A DNA stretch of 64,000 bases from Phycisphaeraceae bacterium (lineage in GTDB: Bacteria; Planctomycetota; Phycisphaerae; Phycisphaerales; Phycisphaeraceae), in contig JADLFV010000108.1 of assembly GCA_020849625.1 (NCBI GenBank), forward strand, positions 1 through 64,000, read 5' to 3'. This document shows positions 1 through 8,559 of this stretch, piece after piece. The notes under the pieces are model-generated. The model was not told the DNA's origin, did no database searches, and was given only the letters and a program-made list of their open reading frames with translations. The position numbers were made by a program, and so were the translations under genes. Every line of letters starts with the position of its first letter. Position 1 is the first letter of the stretch.

Positions 1-108
1 CATCTGGGCTGGACGATCGCCGCGTTCAACCTGATGCTCGACACCAACGCCGACCGCACCCATGACGACGACCGGCCCCTCTTCAGCATCGCCGATTTTG
101 TGTTGTAA
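1..108 (+). CDS. C-terminal end of an unidentified protein
   Basis: The first 108 bases read without interruption in frame 1 and end at a TAA. The 35 visible residues (ending DRPLFSIADFVL) show no motif I recognise. The start and most of the protein lie outside the window, so no function is proposed. The fragment is Asp-rich and uses the high-GC codons typical of the neighbouring genes, which supports a real gene rather than a chance frame. Confidence 0.5.
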   Translation, partial: HLGWTIAAFNLMLDTNADRTHDDDRPLFSIADFVL

Positions 109-161
109 AAGTAGCACCATTGGTTATCTAATGGTCCCGGAATGCAGGTAGTGATCTGGAA

Positions 162-234
162 TGCCTCGCGAAGGACTCGAACCTTCAACCTGCGGATTAA
201 GAATCCGATGCTCTACCAATTGAGCTAGCGAGGC
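162..234 (-). tRNA. tRNA-Lys (anticodon CUU)
   Basis: On the minus strand the 73 bases fold into a full cloverleaf: acceptor GCCTCGC/GCGAGGC with discriminator A, D-arm GCTC...GAGC, anticodon loop TTCTTAA giving anticodon CUU, and a T-arm with the GAAGG-TTCGAGT-CCTTC pattern. CCA is not encoded. It decodes the Lys codon AAG. It lies between the convergent-facing end of the first gene and the BamD-like gene and shows no sign of being an integration site. Confidence 0.95.
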
Positions 235-408
235 AGGAAAAGCAAAGAAAAGGATTGTAGAGTCAACGCCGTGGCCGTCAAACTGAAGCGGCAAAGCCAT
301 CAGCCGCCAGCGGCCGGCCATGATTCAGCCGGCAGAATGACTCCCGTTCCGGCAGCTGCTGGTGACTGTTTCCCGGCATGCTCAGATGACACCAGCGGGG
401 CGGGGCCG

Positions 409-414
409 TATCAT
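409..414 (+). promoter_or_regulatory. Putative -10 box TATCAT of the BamD-like gene
   Basis: TATCAT ends 7 bp before the chosen ATG at 422. No Shine-Dalgarno is visible between, so the transcript may begin at or next to the start codon. The same arrangement recurs at many starts in this window. No convincing -35 box is seen. Confidence 0.4.
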
Positions 415-421
415 CCGCAGC

Positions 422-1390
422 ATGTCGCGCTTCATGGCGGTTTTCACAATCCTGGTGTTGGTCTGCACGCTGGCTTCTGCTGCCCGGGGCCAGCAGCGGT
501 ACGAGCTTAATGACGGGCAATGGGTGGCCCGGACGCCGCCGGACCCCGCATCGCCGGAGGGCAAGCTGGAGACGATCCGCAAGAGCATCGCGGAAGGCGA
601 CGGCAAAACTGCGGTGACGCTGGCCGATGACTGGATCGCCGCATATCCCAATCACAACATGCTGGTCGAAGCCTACCTGCTGCGCGGCGACGCCAAGGTC
701 GCTCAGCAGCGCTACTGGAAGGCTCTTTACGATTACGAAGCGGTGATCCGTCTCTATGCCGGTTCGGAGCAGTATGCCGTCGCCCTGGAGCGCGAGTATG
801 AGATCGCCCGCCTTTATGTCAACGGCCTCAAGCGCCACTTCATGGGCATGCGCATCCTCGATGCCTCGGGCGACGGCGAGGAACTGCTGATCCGTTGCCA
901 GGAACGCGCACCCGGCAGTGAGATCGGTCAGCGGGCCAGCATGACGCTGTCGGATTACTATTTCGACAAAGGCGACATGAGCCAGGCCGCTGAAGCCTAT
1001 GATCTTTTCCTGCAAAACTACCCCGACAGCCGCCAGCGCGAGTGGGCCATGCTGCGGCTGATTCAGGCCAATCTGGCTCGTTTCAAAGGGCCGCAATTCG
1101 ATCCCACCGGCCTGCTGGAAGCCCGTCAGCGTCTGGCGGATTACAGTGAGAATTTCCCTGCTGCTGCTGAGCGTCTGGGTTCCGACGCCCTGACGGTGCG
1201 CATCGATGAGTCGCTGGCCCTGGAGGATTACGTGATCGCCCGCTGGTACGAGAAGCGCCAGTTGCACGTCAGTGCGGTGTATCTGTATCGCCGGGTGATT
1301 GAGAAGTATCCGCAGACCGGCGCCGCGCAGCAGGCTCAGGATCGGTTGAAGGCCATGCACGAGCCGATTGTTGAGGAGGCCGCCTCGTGA
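422..1390 (+). CDS. BamD/YfiO-like TPR protein, outer-membrane assembly
   Basis: The 322-aa product resembles BamD-type tetratricopeptide proteins, which in Gram-negative bacteria are periplasm-facing parts of the beta-barrel assembly machinery. Residues 1-23 form a signal peptide with the hydrophobic core AVFTILVLVCTLASA; I see no lipobox Cys, so it may be soluble or differently anchored. Residues about 40-320 are helical repeats with typical TPR phrasing, such as AEAYDLFLQNYPDS near 190 and LYRRVIEKYPQTGAA near the C-terminus. ATG 422 was preferred to a longer frame from 362 because the signal peptide starts there and a TATCAT box precedes it. It overlaps the next gene by 4 bp (GTGA), implying translational coupling. 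The BamD identity is inferred; a generic TPR protein is the alternative. Confidence 0.7.
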   Translation: MSRFMAVFTILVLVCTLASAARGQQRYELNDGQWVARTPPDPASPEGKLETIRKSIAEGDGKTAVTLADDWIAAYPNHNMLVEAYLLRGDAKVAQQRYWKALYDYEAVIRLYAGSEQYAVALEREYEIARLYVNGLKRHFMGMRILDASGDGEELLIRCQERAPGSEIGQRASMTLSDYYFDKGDMSQAAEAYDLFLQNYPDSRQREWAMLRLIQANLARFKGPQFDPTGLLEARQRLADYSENFPAAAERLGSDALTVRIDESLALEDYVIARWYEKRQLHVSAVYLYRRVIEKYPQTGAAQQAQDRLKAMHEPIVEEAAS

Positions 1391-1953
1391 GCGAGATGCG
1401 ATCCATTTCGAGGCCGCTCCACTTCAGTGGAGCGAGGGCGTGCGGCAACGCTCCACTGAAGTGCAGCGGCCTGGCGCTGCTGCTGGTGATGCTCACCGGT
1501 TGTGCCTATAGCGCCAAGACGCTCTACCCGGAACAGTACCACACGGTCGCTGTGCCGGTGTTCGAGAACCGCACGTTCTACCAGGGCGTCAATGCCAGCC
1601 TGGGCGAGGCCCTGGTCAAGCGTATCGAGCAGCAGACGCCATACAAAGTCGTCGCCCCCGGCACGGCTGACACCATCCTGGAGGGCACGATCACCAGCAT
1701 CAGCCAGACCCAGCTCAGCCGCCGCCGTCGGGGGGCGGGCGGCCTGCCCCAGGAGCTGGAGGTCACTATGGTCTGCGACTGGCAGTGGAAGGATTTGCGC
1801 AGCGGGGAACTGATCCGCCAGCGCAAGGGCTTCGCGGCCGTGGGCAGCTATATCCCCACCTCGCCCGTCGGTGAGCCGGTGGATATCGCCCTGCAGCAGG
1901 CGGTGGACCGCATGGCGACCGATATCACCAACACGCTGCAAGCCGACTGGTGA
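1387..1953 (+). CDS. lptE: LptE-like LPS-assembly lipoprotein
   Basis: This 188-aa lipoprotein resembles LptE, the plug of the LptD outer-membrane LPS translocon. Residues 29-39 are a hydrophobic stretch ending in the lipobox LTGC, so Cys39 would be the lipidated residue. The mature part has the family opening (TVAVPVFENRTFYQGVN) and the following helix (LGEALVKRIEQQTPYKVV). The GTG start overlaps the stop of the BamD-like gene. The signal peptide is unusually long before its hydrophobic core: residues 9-29 are encoded by an in-frame 60-bp palindromic element (1412-1471). Loss of those residues would leave a normal-length lipoprotein signal. Family assignment rests on these motifs and the outer-membrane neighbour. 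Confidence 0.75.
   Translation: MSEMRSISRPLHFSGARACGNAPLKCSGLALLLVMLTGCAYSAKTLYPEQYHTVAVPVFENRTFYQGVNASLGEALVKRIEQQTPYKVVAPGTADTILEGTITSISQTQLSRRRRGAGGLPQELEVTMVCDWQWKDLRSGELIRQRKGFAAVGSYIPTSPVGEPVDIALQQAVDRMATDITNTLQADW
1412..1471 (+). repeat. 60-bp double palindrome inserted in frame in the lptE signal peptide
   Basis: Two 23-bp arms (1412-1434 and 1449-1471) are reverse complements with one mismatch. Each arm is itself a palindrome (CTCCACT-TC-AGTGGAG), so the strand can fold as one long hairpin or as two hairpins side by side. The element length is a multiple of three and it adds 20 codons without breaking the frame. The architecture matches elements at 4132, 18591 and 49336, although the sequences differ. 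Confidence 0.85.
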
Positions 1954-2033
1954 TCGGACCGATGAAATAACAGCCCAGTGAGGCGGCGACGCAGGTGTCA
2001 GGCTGCGCCCCGGCCGCGGGGGCGGGTCGGGTC

Positions 2034-2039
2034 TATAAT
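2034..2039 (+). promoter_or_regulatory. Consensus -10 box TATAAT upstream of ftsH
   Basis: A perfect TATAAT lies 36 bp before the ftsH ATG, in the short gap after the lptE-like gene. No good -35 hexamer is visible at the proper distance, but the position suggests ftsH has its own promoter. Confidence 0.45.
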
Positions 2040-2075
2040 GACCATTGTGACCAGCCCCAGGCAACGGATAGTTCC

Positions 2076-4118
2076 ATGAGCGATCAGGACGACAACAACA
2101 CCAGCCAGGACCAGCGACGCAACGGCAAGGACGTTCCGCCCCAGCGGCCCAACCCCAACTTCCCCGGCCGCAGCGCGTTCGTTTACATCATTCTGATCGC
2201 CCTGGCTATCGGTCTGCTGCTTCTGATGCAGCAATCCAGCCACCAGGTCGCCTATGTCAGTTGGCAGCAGTTCTACAGCATGGCCCAGGAGCACGCCTTC
2301 GACGGCTCGCTGACCGCTGAGGATGAGAGCATCTGGGCTACCGTCAAGGACAACCCCAGCGTCAGCCTCGCTGAAGGCGTGACCCCCGGCGGCCGCGTCG
2401 CCACCCGCATCAGCCCCTACACCAAGCAGCTTCGGCTCTATCAGCTCGACAAGATCGACAACCTCGACCTCAAAGAGGAGCACGGCACCGGCTGGCTGGC
2501 GCCGCTGCTGTGGAACTTCGGCCCGCTGCTGCTGCTGGTGCTGCTGATCTACTTCTTCGTCTATCGTTCGCTGCGCAGCGCGGGGGCTGGTCCGGGCATG
2601 CTCGGCAACTTCGGGCGATCCAAACATCGCCTGATGAACAAGGAGCACTCCAACGTCACCCTCAACGACGTGGCCGGCATCGACGAGGCGAAAGAGGAAG
2701 TCGGCGAGATTATCGAGTTCCTCAAGAATCCTAAGCGCTTCCAGCGCCTCGGCGGCCGCGTGCCCCGTGGCGTGCTGCTGATCGGCGCCCCCGGCTGCGG
2801 CAAGACGCTGCTGGCCAAGGCCGTGGCCGGTGAAGCGGACGTGCCGTTCTTCTCCATCAGCGGCAGCGACTTCGTGGAGATGTTCGTGGGCGTGGGCGCC
2901 TCCCGTGTGCGCGATCTGTTCAAGCAGGCCAAGGACTCTTCCCCGTGCATCATCTTCCTCGATGAAATCGATGCGGTGGGACGTAAGCGTGGGTCTGGCT
3001 TTACTTCCGGCGGTCACGACGAACGCGAGCAGACGCTCAACGCCATCCTGGTCGAGATGGACGGCTTCGATTCGTCCGACCAGGTGATCGTCATGGCGGC
3101 CACGAATCGCTCGGACGTGCTGGACCCGGCCCTGACCCGGCCCGGCCGCTTCGATCGCCAGATCACCGTGCCCCTGCCGGACGTGGCCGGCCGCGTGGAA
3201 ATCCTCAAGGTCCACAGCCGCAAGATCAAGATGTCCCCGCGCGTCGATCTGGAGAAACTGGCCCGTGGCACGCCGATGTTCTCCGGTGCGGAACTGGCAG
3301 CGATCATCAACGAGGCTGCCATCGCCGCGACGCTGCTGAACAAGGACTTCGTGGAGCAGGACGACCTCGAGGAAGCCCGCGACAAGGTCAAGTGGGGCCG
3401 GGCCCGCAAGAGCCACAAGGTGGAAGAGGAAGAAAAGGTCGCCACAGCCTGGCACGAGGCAGGCCACGCCGTCGTGCAGCACCTGCTGCCGCACACCGAT
3501 CCGCTGCACAAGGTGACGATCATCCCGCGCGGCCAATCCATGGGCGCGACCATCGGATTGCCGGAAAAGGACCGCCACAACTACACCCGCAAATACATCC
3601 ACGACACCCTGCGCGTCCTGTGTGCTGGCCGCATCGCCGAGCAACGCAAGACCGACGATGTTTCCTCCGGCGCCGCCATGGACATCCGCATGGCCACCAA
3701 CATGGCCCGCTACATGATCCTCGAGTGGGGCATGAGCGAGAAGCTCGGCTTCGTCGATTACACCCCGCAGGGCGACCGCGACGCCCTGATCCCCGAAAAG
3801 GCCTTCAGCCCCGAGACGGCCCGCATCATCGACCAGGAAATCAAGCGCCTGATCGACGAGGCCTACGGCGACACCGAGAAGATCATCGGAGAAAACTGGG
3901 AAAAAATCGGCGCCATCGGCGAAGCGCTGCTGAAATACGAAACGCTCTCGCGCGAGGAAGTCGATCGCATCATGCGCGGTGAACCGCTGACCAAAGCCAC
4001 CGTCAGCGACCTGCTGGCCGCCGAGAAAAAGAAGCAGGAAAAGCCCAAAGCCAAGACCGGCGACCGCCCCCAACCCGCCGGCCCCCCCGAAAGCGGCGCC
4101 CTGCCCAGCCCGGCGTGA
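2076..4118 (+). CDS. ftsH: ATP-dependent zinc metalloprotease FtsH
   Basis: FtsH is a membrane-anchored AAA+ protease that extracts and degrades misfolded membrane proteins and short-lived regulators. The 680-aa product has a cytoplasmic N-terminus, two membrane segments (about 33-51 and 140-165) flanking an extracytoplasmic domain, then the AAA domain with Walker A GAPGCGKT at 237-244, Walker [12 protein letters not shown] and the second region of homology ending [10 protein letters not shown]. The peptidase domain carries the zinc motif HEAGH at 460-464. The C-terminus is a charged, Lys/Pro-rich tail. ATG 2076 was chosen over an upstream GTG at 1995 because it begins a normal FtsH N-terminus and follows a TATAAT. 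All key residues are present. Confidence 0.97.
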   Translation: MSDQDDNNTSQDQRRNGKDVPPQRPNPNFPGRSAFVYIILIALAIGLLLLMQQSSHQVAYVSWQQFYSMAQEHAFDGSLTAEDESIWATVKDNPSVSLAEGVTPGGRVATRISPYTKQLRLYQLDKIDNLDLKEEHGTGWLAPLLWNFGPLLLLVLLIYFFVYRSLRSAGAGPGMLGNFGRSKHRLMNKEHSNVTLNDVAGIDEAKEEVGEIIEFLKNPKRFQRLGGRVPRGVLLIGAPGCGKTLLAKAVAGEADVPFFSISGSDFVEMFVGVGASRVRDLFKQAKDSSPCIIFLDEIDAVGRKRGSGFTSGGHDEREQTLNAILVEMDGFDSSDQVIVMAATNRSDVLDPALTRPGRFDRQITVPLPDVAGRVEILKVHSRKIKMSPRVDLEKLARGTPMFSGAELAAIINEAAIAATLLNKDFVEQDDLEEARDKVKWGRARKSHKVEEEEKVATAWHEAGHAVVQHLLPHTDPLHKVTIIPRGQSMGATIGLPEKDRHNYTRKYIHDTLRVLCAGRIAEQRKTDDVSSGAAMDIRMATNMARYMILEWGMSEKLGFVDYTPQGDRDALIPEKAFSPETARIIDQEIKRLIDEAYGDTEKIIGENWEKIGAIGEALLKYETLSREEVDRIMRGEPLTKATVSDLLAAEKKKQEKPKAKTGDRPQPAGPPESGALPSPA

Positions 4119-4131
4119 TGATCTTCTGACC

Positions 4132-4183
4132 GTTTAGCCGCCGCGGCTACGCGGCGAGGAGCGAGCAAGCTCGCCCGCTAAAC
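4132..4183. repeat. Stem enclosing two hairpins, overlapping the methyltransferase stop
   Basis: GTTTAGC (4132-4138) pairs with GCTAAAC (4177-4183). Between them sit two smaller hairpins: CGCCGC/GCGGCG and GCGAG/CTCGC. The element lies between convergent genes and contains the stop codon of the minus-strand methyltransferase, so it may have replaced that gene's original end. It could act as a bidirectional terminator, though neither strand has a clear T-run. Confidence 0.7.
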
Positions 4184-5080
4184 AGGGACTGGTGAGTAGC
4201 GCACCATCACCTGCCCGCGCGGATGATTCCAGTTGCCGATGTATTGGGCTTCCCAGCCGTTGCGGCGGCCGAAGTCCAGCATTTGAGCCTGTGTGTACTC
4301 GCAGCGCTGATGATCGTGCACGCGCTCCGGTACGTCGCGCGACACGGCTGACTCGAAGAACGTGGCGTAAAACGCACCGCCCTCAGCCATGTGCGGCCGC
4401 AGCTTGGTCAGACAGTCATCAATCAACGACGGCGGCAGATGCGAAAACAGCGACTGGGCCAGTGCGTAGTCCGCCTTCTGCCCGAATTTCTCGAACTCGA
4501 AGCTGTCGCTGACCACCAGTTGCGGCCGCTTGCACTGTCGCAGCGCTTCGGGCAATTCGTGTTGCAAGCCCGCATCGATCAGCTTCTGTTCTTTCTCCAG
4601 TCCCAGGTAGTGGCCGGGTTCGAGATAAGGGATGAAGTGCACCCCCGCCCGCAGGCTGCCGCAGGCGATGTCCAGCAGGTAGTGGTGGGGCTTGAGACCT
4701 TGCTCGAGCAGGAATTCAAATTGCAGCTTGCCCATCTGGTCCCACAGGCCGCCGACGGACTTGCGATGTCCGACATCCTCGACGCCGCGCTGGCCGTGCC
4801 TGATCATGGCATCGCCGACGCGCTGCGGCATCTGCCCGAACCATAACAATCGCGTGCAGTCGGCGCACATCAGCAGGACACTTTGTCGGCCGCGGGGGTT
4901 GACGCCGACCAGACGAATCCCGGCCGGCTCCAGCGGCATGATGCCGGGCACGAACACGTCGTTCTCGCAATGCGGGCAGGTGATGCTTCGGCCGGCGGCG
5001 GCGAAACGACCTGGGGCGAGGCTGATAGTCGTGGCGCCACCACTTCCGGGGGCGAGAGCAGGGGCGGGATTTTGCATCAT
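4178..5080 (-). CDS. Class I SAM-dependent methyltransferase with N-terminal zinc ribbon
   Basis: The 300-aa protein carries a class I methyltransferase fold. The SAM-binding motif I is LLDIACGSLRAG (about residues 137-148), followed by the acidic end of strand 2 (YLGLEKEQKLI) and a motif IV region (KADYALAQSLFSHLPP). Residues about 35-80 hold two Cys pairs (CPHC and CADC) that look like a zinc ribbon. The substrate cannot be told from sequence. The start is the first of two adjacent ATG codons. The gene is convergent with ftsH and divergent from the SpoU-family gene; its final codons lie inside a palindromic element. Confidence 0.75.
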   Translation of the reverse strand: MMQNPAPALAPGSGGATTISLAPGRFAAAGRSITCPHCENDVFVPGIMPLEPAGIRLVGVNPRGRQSVLLMCADCTRLLWFGQMPQRVGDAMIRHGQRGVEDVGHRKSVGGLWDQMGKLQFEFLLEQGLKPHHYLLDIACGSLRAGVHFIPYLEPGHYLGLEKEQKLIDAGLQHELPEALRQCKRPQLVVSDSFEFEKFGQKADYALAQSLFSHLPPSLIDDCLTKLRPHMAEGGAFYATFFESAVSRDVPERVHDHQRCEYTQAQMLDFGRRNGWEAQYIGNWNHPRGQVMVRYSPVPV

Positions 5081-5146
5081 GGTTCTATCATCGGGCCGAC
5101 AAAAAGGTAGAGGCTACATTTCCAACACTTCCGGGGGCGGGGGCGG

Positions 5147-5152
5147 TAGGAT
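5147..5152 (+). promoter_or_regulatory. Putative -10 box TAGGAT of the SpoU-family gene
   Basis: TAGGAT ends 6 bp before the GTG start at 5159 and there is no Shine-Dalgarno, consistent with a leaderless transcript and with GTG 5159 as the true start. Confidence 0.35.
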
Positions 5153-5158
5153 GGCAGC

Positions 5159-5944
5159 GTGGGTAGGGACTTTCCCATCACCAGTCCGAGCAATCCGCGG
5201 ATCAAGCGGCTGCTGAAATTGCGCAAAAGCCGGGACCGCCGCCGCGACGGCGTGTTCCTGGCTGAGGGTCTGCGCGAGGTGGAGAGGGCGTTTGCCGCAG
5301 GGTTGCAGTTGGAGGAGTTGTATGTCTGCCCGGCATTACTGGGCGGTCAGCGAGTAGCGGCCGAGGCGGCCCAGCGGTTCGAGGTGACCGAGGCGATCCT
5401 GAATAAGGCGGCCTATCGCGACGACCCTGAGGGCGTGCTGGCGGTGGTGCGTCAGCCGGAACATTCGCTGGCCGATCTGCCGATCGGCGACCTGTGGCTG
5501 ATCGCGGTGGGCACGGAGAAGCCGGGCAACCTCGGGGCCATGGTGCGTACAGCGGCGGCGGCGGGATGCGCGGGGGTGCTGGCGACCGGGCCGGTGGACG
5601 TGTTCAATCCCAACGCCATCCGGGCCTCGACCGGCGCGGTGTTCAGTCTGCCGGTGGTGGAGGCGGAGGACGAAGCGATCATTGCCTGGTGCCGCAAGCG
5701 TGATCTACGCCTGATCGCGGCGACGCCGGAGGGTGGACTGCCCTACCAGCAGGTCAGCTACCAGCGGGCTGCGATCGTGATCGGGCCGGAGGACAAGGGC
5801 CTGGACGATCGCTGGCTGGCGGCGGCGGAGCAGCGGGTGACGATTCCGATGGCGGCCGGGGTGGTCGATTCGCTGAACGCAGCGGCGACGGCGGCGGTGC
5901 TGCTGTTCGAGGCCCGCAACTGGTATGGCGGGCAGAAGCGATAA
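5159..5944 (+). CDS. TrmH/SpoU-family RNA 2'-O-ribose methyltransferase
   Basis: This 261-aa SPOUT enzyme should methylate the 2'-OH of a ribose in rRNA or tRNA with SAM bound in a deep trefoil knot. The three SpoU motifs are visible: NPNAIRAS (motif 1), IVIGPEDKGL (motif 2) and IPMAAGVVDSLNAAATAAVL (motif 3). The N-terminal 90 residues form the small substrate-binding domain typical of 23S rRNA methylases of this type (NPRIKRLLKLRKSRDRRR, FLAEGLREVE). The GTG start is supported by a TAGGAT box 6 bp upstream. The exact RNA target is not predictable from this evidence. Confidence 0.88.
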   Translation: MGRDFPITSPSNPRIKRLLKLRKSRDRRRDGVFLAEGLREVERAFAAGLQLEELYVCPALLGGQRVAAEAAQRFEVTEAILNKAAYRDDPEGVLAVVRQPEHSLADLPIGDLWLIAVGTEKPGNLGAMVRTAAAAGCAGVLATGPVDVFNPNAIRASTGAVFSLPVVEAEDEAIIAWCRKRDLRLIAATPEGGLPYQQVSYQRAAIVIGPEDKGLDDRWLAAAEQRVTIPMAAGVVDSLNAAATAAVLLFEARNWYGGQKR

Positions 5945-5965
5945 ACCGTAAAATGCAATCTCAGC

Positions 5966-6463
5966 ATGACCAGGCAAGCCATGATCTGCGATGAGTGCCA
6001 ACAACTGTACGAGGAAGTCGGCGATCGGGTCAGGCAGGCTCAGGTGTTCGCCAAGGTCCGTCGCACCGATCACGCCCTGCGCTGCGCCGCCAGGGGCATC
6101 AAGAGCGAAGCCATCTATCGCGCCACCGTCGATTTGCCGGAGCACGATGTGGTGTGGGTCGGCCTGTACACCCCCGACCGCTGGCTGAGTGAGTCGATCG
6201 AAGCGGAGCTGATGCACGTCGGCGACAAGATCGAGGACCTGCTGGAGGAGGAGTTGATCGATCAGGGTTTCGAAGGCCGGTTGGCGGTGGAGCATTTTCG
6301 CGATGACGAGAAGCTATTCGTCTTTCGCTCGCCTGTGTTTGTGCCCGCTGGCAAGCAGGTCAATGACCTGACGGTGATTGATCAGGTGGCGAAGGTGTTG
6401 CTGGCTTACGAAGCATGTTTTCGTGAGCTGGGTGATATGAAGCCTGGTGATGGATCGGACTAA
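5966..6463 (+). CDS. Conserved-looking hypothetical protein, 165 aa
   Basis: I do not recognise this protein. It is soluble and acidic, with a CDEC motif near the N-terminus (residues 8-11), a central beta-rich part (YRATVDLPEHDVVWVGLYTPDRW) and a C-terminal helix. It follows the SpoU-family gene by 21 bp and precedes the glycosyltransferase by 29 bp, all on the same strand, so the three may be co-transcribed. A TAAAAT box lies 11 bp upstream of the ATG. Codon use is like its neighbours, which supports a real gene. Confidence 0.6.
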   Translation: MTRQAMICDECQQLYEEVGDRVRQAQVFAKVRRTDHALRCAARGIKSEAIYRATVDLPEHDVVWVGLYTPDRWLSESIEAELMHVGDKIEDLLEEELIDQGFEGRLAVEHFRDDEKLFVFRSPVFVPAGKQVNDLTVIDQVAKVLLAYEACFRELGDMKPGDGSD

Positions 6464-6492
6464 CGTCCCTCCACGGATGAGGGGATCATCCC

Positions 6493-7812
6493 ATGCGCAT
6501 CTTCATGCTGGGTTGGGAATTTCCGCCGTACATCAGCGGTGGTCTGGGCACTGCCTGCGAGGGTTTGACCCGCGGCCTGACGCAGAAAGGCGCGCAGATC
6601 ACCTTCGTCCTGCCGCGCCCCGTCAATGGCGGGCCTTCGCCGACGGTCAAGGTGCTCTCGCCGCGACAGGTTCGCCTGGCCCGCCAGCGCCTGGCTGCCG
6701 AGGCAACCGAGAAGATCAGTTTTCACGTGGTGCCCACCACGCTGTCCACGCCGTACCAGGCGACTGCGGCTGTGACCGCCGCGCCATCCATTGCTGCCCA
6801 GCCGCCCGATCAGGAGAATGCCGACGAAGGCCAGGATCTGGGGCTGACCAGCGAAACCCCGGCCATCACCCGCTACGGCGGCGACCTGATGTCCGAAGCC
6901 CAGCGCTATGCCGAACTGTGCGTGGCCCTGGCCAAACATGAGCAGTTCGACGTCATCCACGCCCACGACTGGCTGACCTTCCCTGCCGCCATGGCTGTGG
7001 CTGCGGCGACCGGCAAGCCCTTCGTCGCCCACGTCCACTCCACCGAGTTCGATCGGGCCGGCGAATCGCACCTGCACCGCCAGATCTTCGACATCGAACG
7101 CGATGGCCTGCAGAACGCCAACCGCATCATCGCCGTCAGCCACCTGACCCGCCGCATCCTGGAGACGCGCTACAGCATCGACCCGGCCAGAATTGACGTG
7201 ATCTACAACGCCGTCGAAAACGGCGGCCCGGTGCGCGTGCAGCCGCGCCTGGCGGCCATCCGCTCCAGCGATCGCATCGTCCTCTACCTCGGCCGCATCA
7301 CCATGCAGAAGGGCCCGGAATACTTCATCACCGCCGCCAAGAAGGTGCTGGACGTCATCGACGACGTGAAGTTCATCATGGCGGGGTCCGGTGACATGGT
7401 CAAAGAGGTGATGAACCTGGCAGCCCGACAGGGCATCGGCGGCAAGGTGCTGTTCACCGGCTTCCTGCACGGGGCGGATGTGCATCGCGTCTTCGAAATG
7501 GCTGATGTTTATGTCATGCCCTCGGTCAGCGAACCGTTCGGCATCGCCGCCCTGGAGGCGATCACCCACGACGTGCCGGTGATCATCAGCCGCCAGTCCG
7601 GCGTCTCCGAGGTGGTCAAGCATGCTCTGAAAGTGGACTTCTGGGACACCGACGAGATCGCCAACAAGATCATCGCCGTGCTGCGGCATCCGCCGCTGGC
7701 CCGCATGCTGACCGAACAGGCGGACATGGAGATCCGCACGCTGACCTGGTCCGGGGCGGCTGAACGCTGCCTGGCCTGCTACGACCGCGCTTGCGCCGCA
7801 ATCACCGCCTGA
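6493..7812 (+). CDS. Glycosyltransferase, GT4/GT5-like (glycogen-synthase type)
   Basis: The 439-aa protein has a GT-B fold. The N-terminus (MLGWEFPPYISGGLGTACEGL) carries the Pro/Gly-rich donor loop seen in glycogen synthases and related GT4 enzymes, followed by FDVIHAHDWLTFPAA. The C-terminal Rossmann domain has VLYLGRITMQKGPEYF and the nucleotide-sugar signature MPSVSEPFGIAALEAI with the conserved E-x7-E spacing. It probably transfers a hexose from an NDP-sugar to a glycan; acceptor unknown. A purine-rich segment (GATGAGGGGATC) precedes the ATG. The gene is followed directly by a palindromic word repeat. Confidence 0.85.
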   Translation: MRIFMLGWEFPPYISGGLGTACEGLTRGLTQKGAQITFVLPRPVNGGPSPTVKVLSPRQVRLARQRLAAEATEKISFHVVPTTLSTPYQATAAVTAAPSIAAQPPDQENADEGQDLGLTSETPAITRYGGDLMSEAQRYAELCVALAKHEQFDVIHAHDWLTFPAAMAVAAATGKPFVAHVHSTEFDRAGESHLHRQIFDIERDGLQNANRIIAVSHLTRRILETRYSIDPARIDVIYNAVENGGPVRVQPRLAAIRSSDRIVLYLGRITMQKGPEYFITAAKKVLDVIDDVKFIMAGSGDMVKEVMNLAARQGIGGKVLFTGFLHGADVHRVFEMADVYVMPSVSEPFGIAALEAITHDVPVIISRQSGVSEVVKHALKVDFWDTDEIANKIIAVLRHPPLARMLTEQADMEIRTLTWSGAAERCLACYDRACAAITA

Positions 7813-7816
7813 ATGA

Positions 7817-7913
7817 CGGGTATCGGGTATCGGGGTTCGGGTTTAAGCCAGAAACCGATGCCCGACATGCGATACCTATTCCCACTCCCCCGATACCCGA
7901 ACCCCGATACCCG
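7817..7913. repeat. Inverted tandem-word element (CGGGTATCGGG word)
   Basis: The left arm (7817-7841) repeats CGGGTAT and CGGGGTT words; the right arm (7887-7913) is its approximate reverse complement (CCCGATACCCGAACCCC and so on). The loop is 45 bp. It starts 5 bp after the stop of the glycosyltransferase and ends 52 bp before the next gene. The same words recur at 37463-37558. Confidence 0.85.
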
Positions 7914-7965
7914 ATCCGTCTGCTAATCCTGCGGCCATCGTCGCCTGCCTGCCGATAACACTTCC

Positions 7966-8559
7966 ATGCGCCGTGTGCGGTCATGGATGGCGGTCTGTCT
8001 GCTTGTCGCCCTGGCGGGCGCGTCGTTCTACTTCGGCAACCTCATCGACCTCTCGGCCACCACCTTCAGCATCGGCATGGGCTCCGTGCCTCGTGCCAAC
8101 TTCGATGATTCGCCCTTCTCCATCGGCTCGCCGCAGCGCTACCGCGAGCCGGGCGTCTATCTCGACTACCTCAACGCCCACGGCGTTATCATCGTCAGTC
8201 ACACCGGCATGGTCGTGGCGCTGTCGGCGCACAACCCCACCACCGGCAAGGCCGTCCGCTACGAGCAGTTGACCAGCCAGTTCTCCGACCCCGCTACCGG
8301 CGCCCGCTTCAACCGTGACGGCATCATCACCAGCCTCAACCGCGCCCAGCGCCGCATCCTCGATGATAACGACCTGGCCAGGGACGCCCTCGATGAGAAC
8401 CCGACGATGCTCCGTTCGCTGGAACGCTGTTACATCCGCTTGCGCCAGACCGACAGCGACCGTGATCAGGAGCTGATCGTCGATCCTCGCCATCGCTTCA
8501 TCTTCGAGTTGAATCAGTGGTCGCGCGAGTTCTGCTGCTACCTGCTGAACAGTCAATAA
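7966..8559 (+). CDS. Membrane-anchored Rieske-like protein lacking the cluster ligands
   Basis: The 197-aa product starts with one membrane segment (residues about 5-27). The rest follows a Rieske domain line by line: a lead strand ending in GMVVALSAH, then NPTTGKAVRY where Rieske proteins have CTHLGC, then SDPATGARFNRDG where they have CPCHGS.FD..G, and a C-terminal part like the usual LERCYIRL...LIVD. All four iron-sulfur ligands are therefore absent. I infer a cluster-free structural derivative. A GATAAC box lies 6 bp before the ATG. The gene overlaps the end of the minus-strand FtsJ-like gene by 7 bp. The alternative is a chance resemblance, to be settled by profile search. Confidence 0.6.
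   Translation: MRRVRSWMAVCLLVALAGASFYFGNLIDLSATTFSIGMGSVPRANFDDSPFSIGSPQRYREPGVYLDYLNAHGVIIVSHTGMVVALSAHNPTTGKAVRYEQLTSQFSDPATGARFNRDGIITSLNRAQRRILDDNDLARDALDENPTMLRSLERCYIRLRQTDSDRDQELIVDPRHRFIFELNQWSREFCCYLLNSQ

Noticed and set aside
278-1360. Minus-strand frame of 360 codons opposite the BamD-like gene
   Set aside because: A shadow of the plus-strand gene with no start signal or domain.
1998-4073. Minus-strand frame of 691 codons opposite ftsH
   Set aside because: High-GC genes produce long antisense frames; this one is rich in His, Asp, Gly and Val without any motif, while ftsH is certain.
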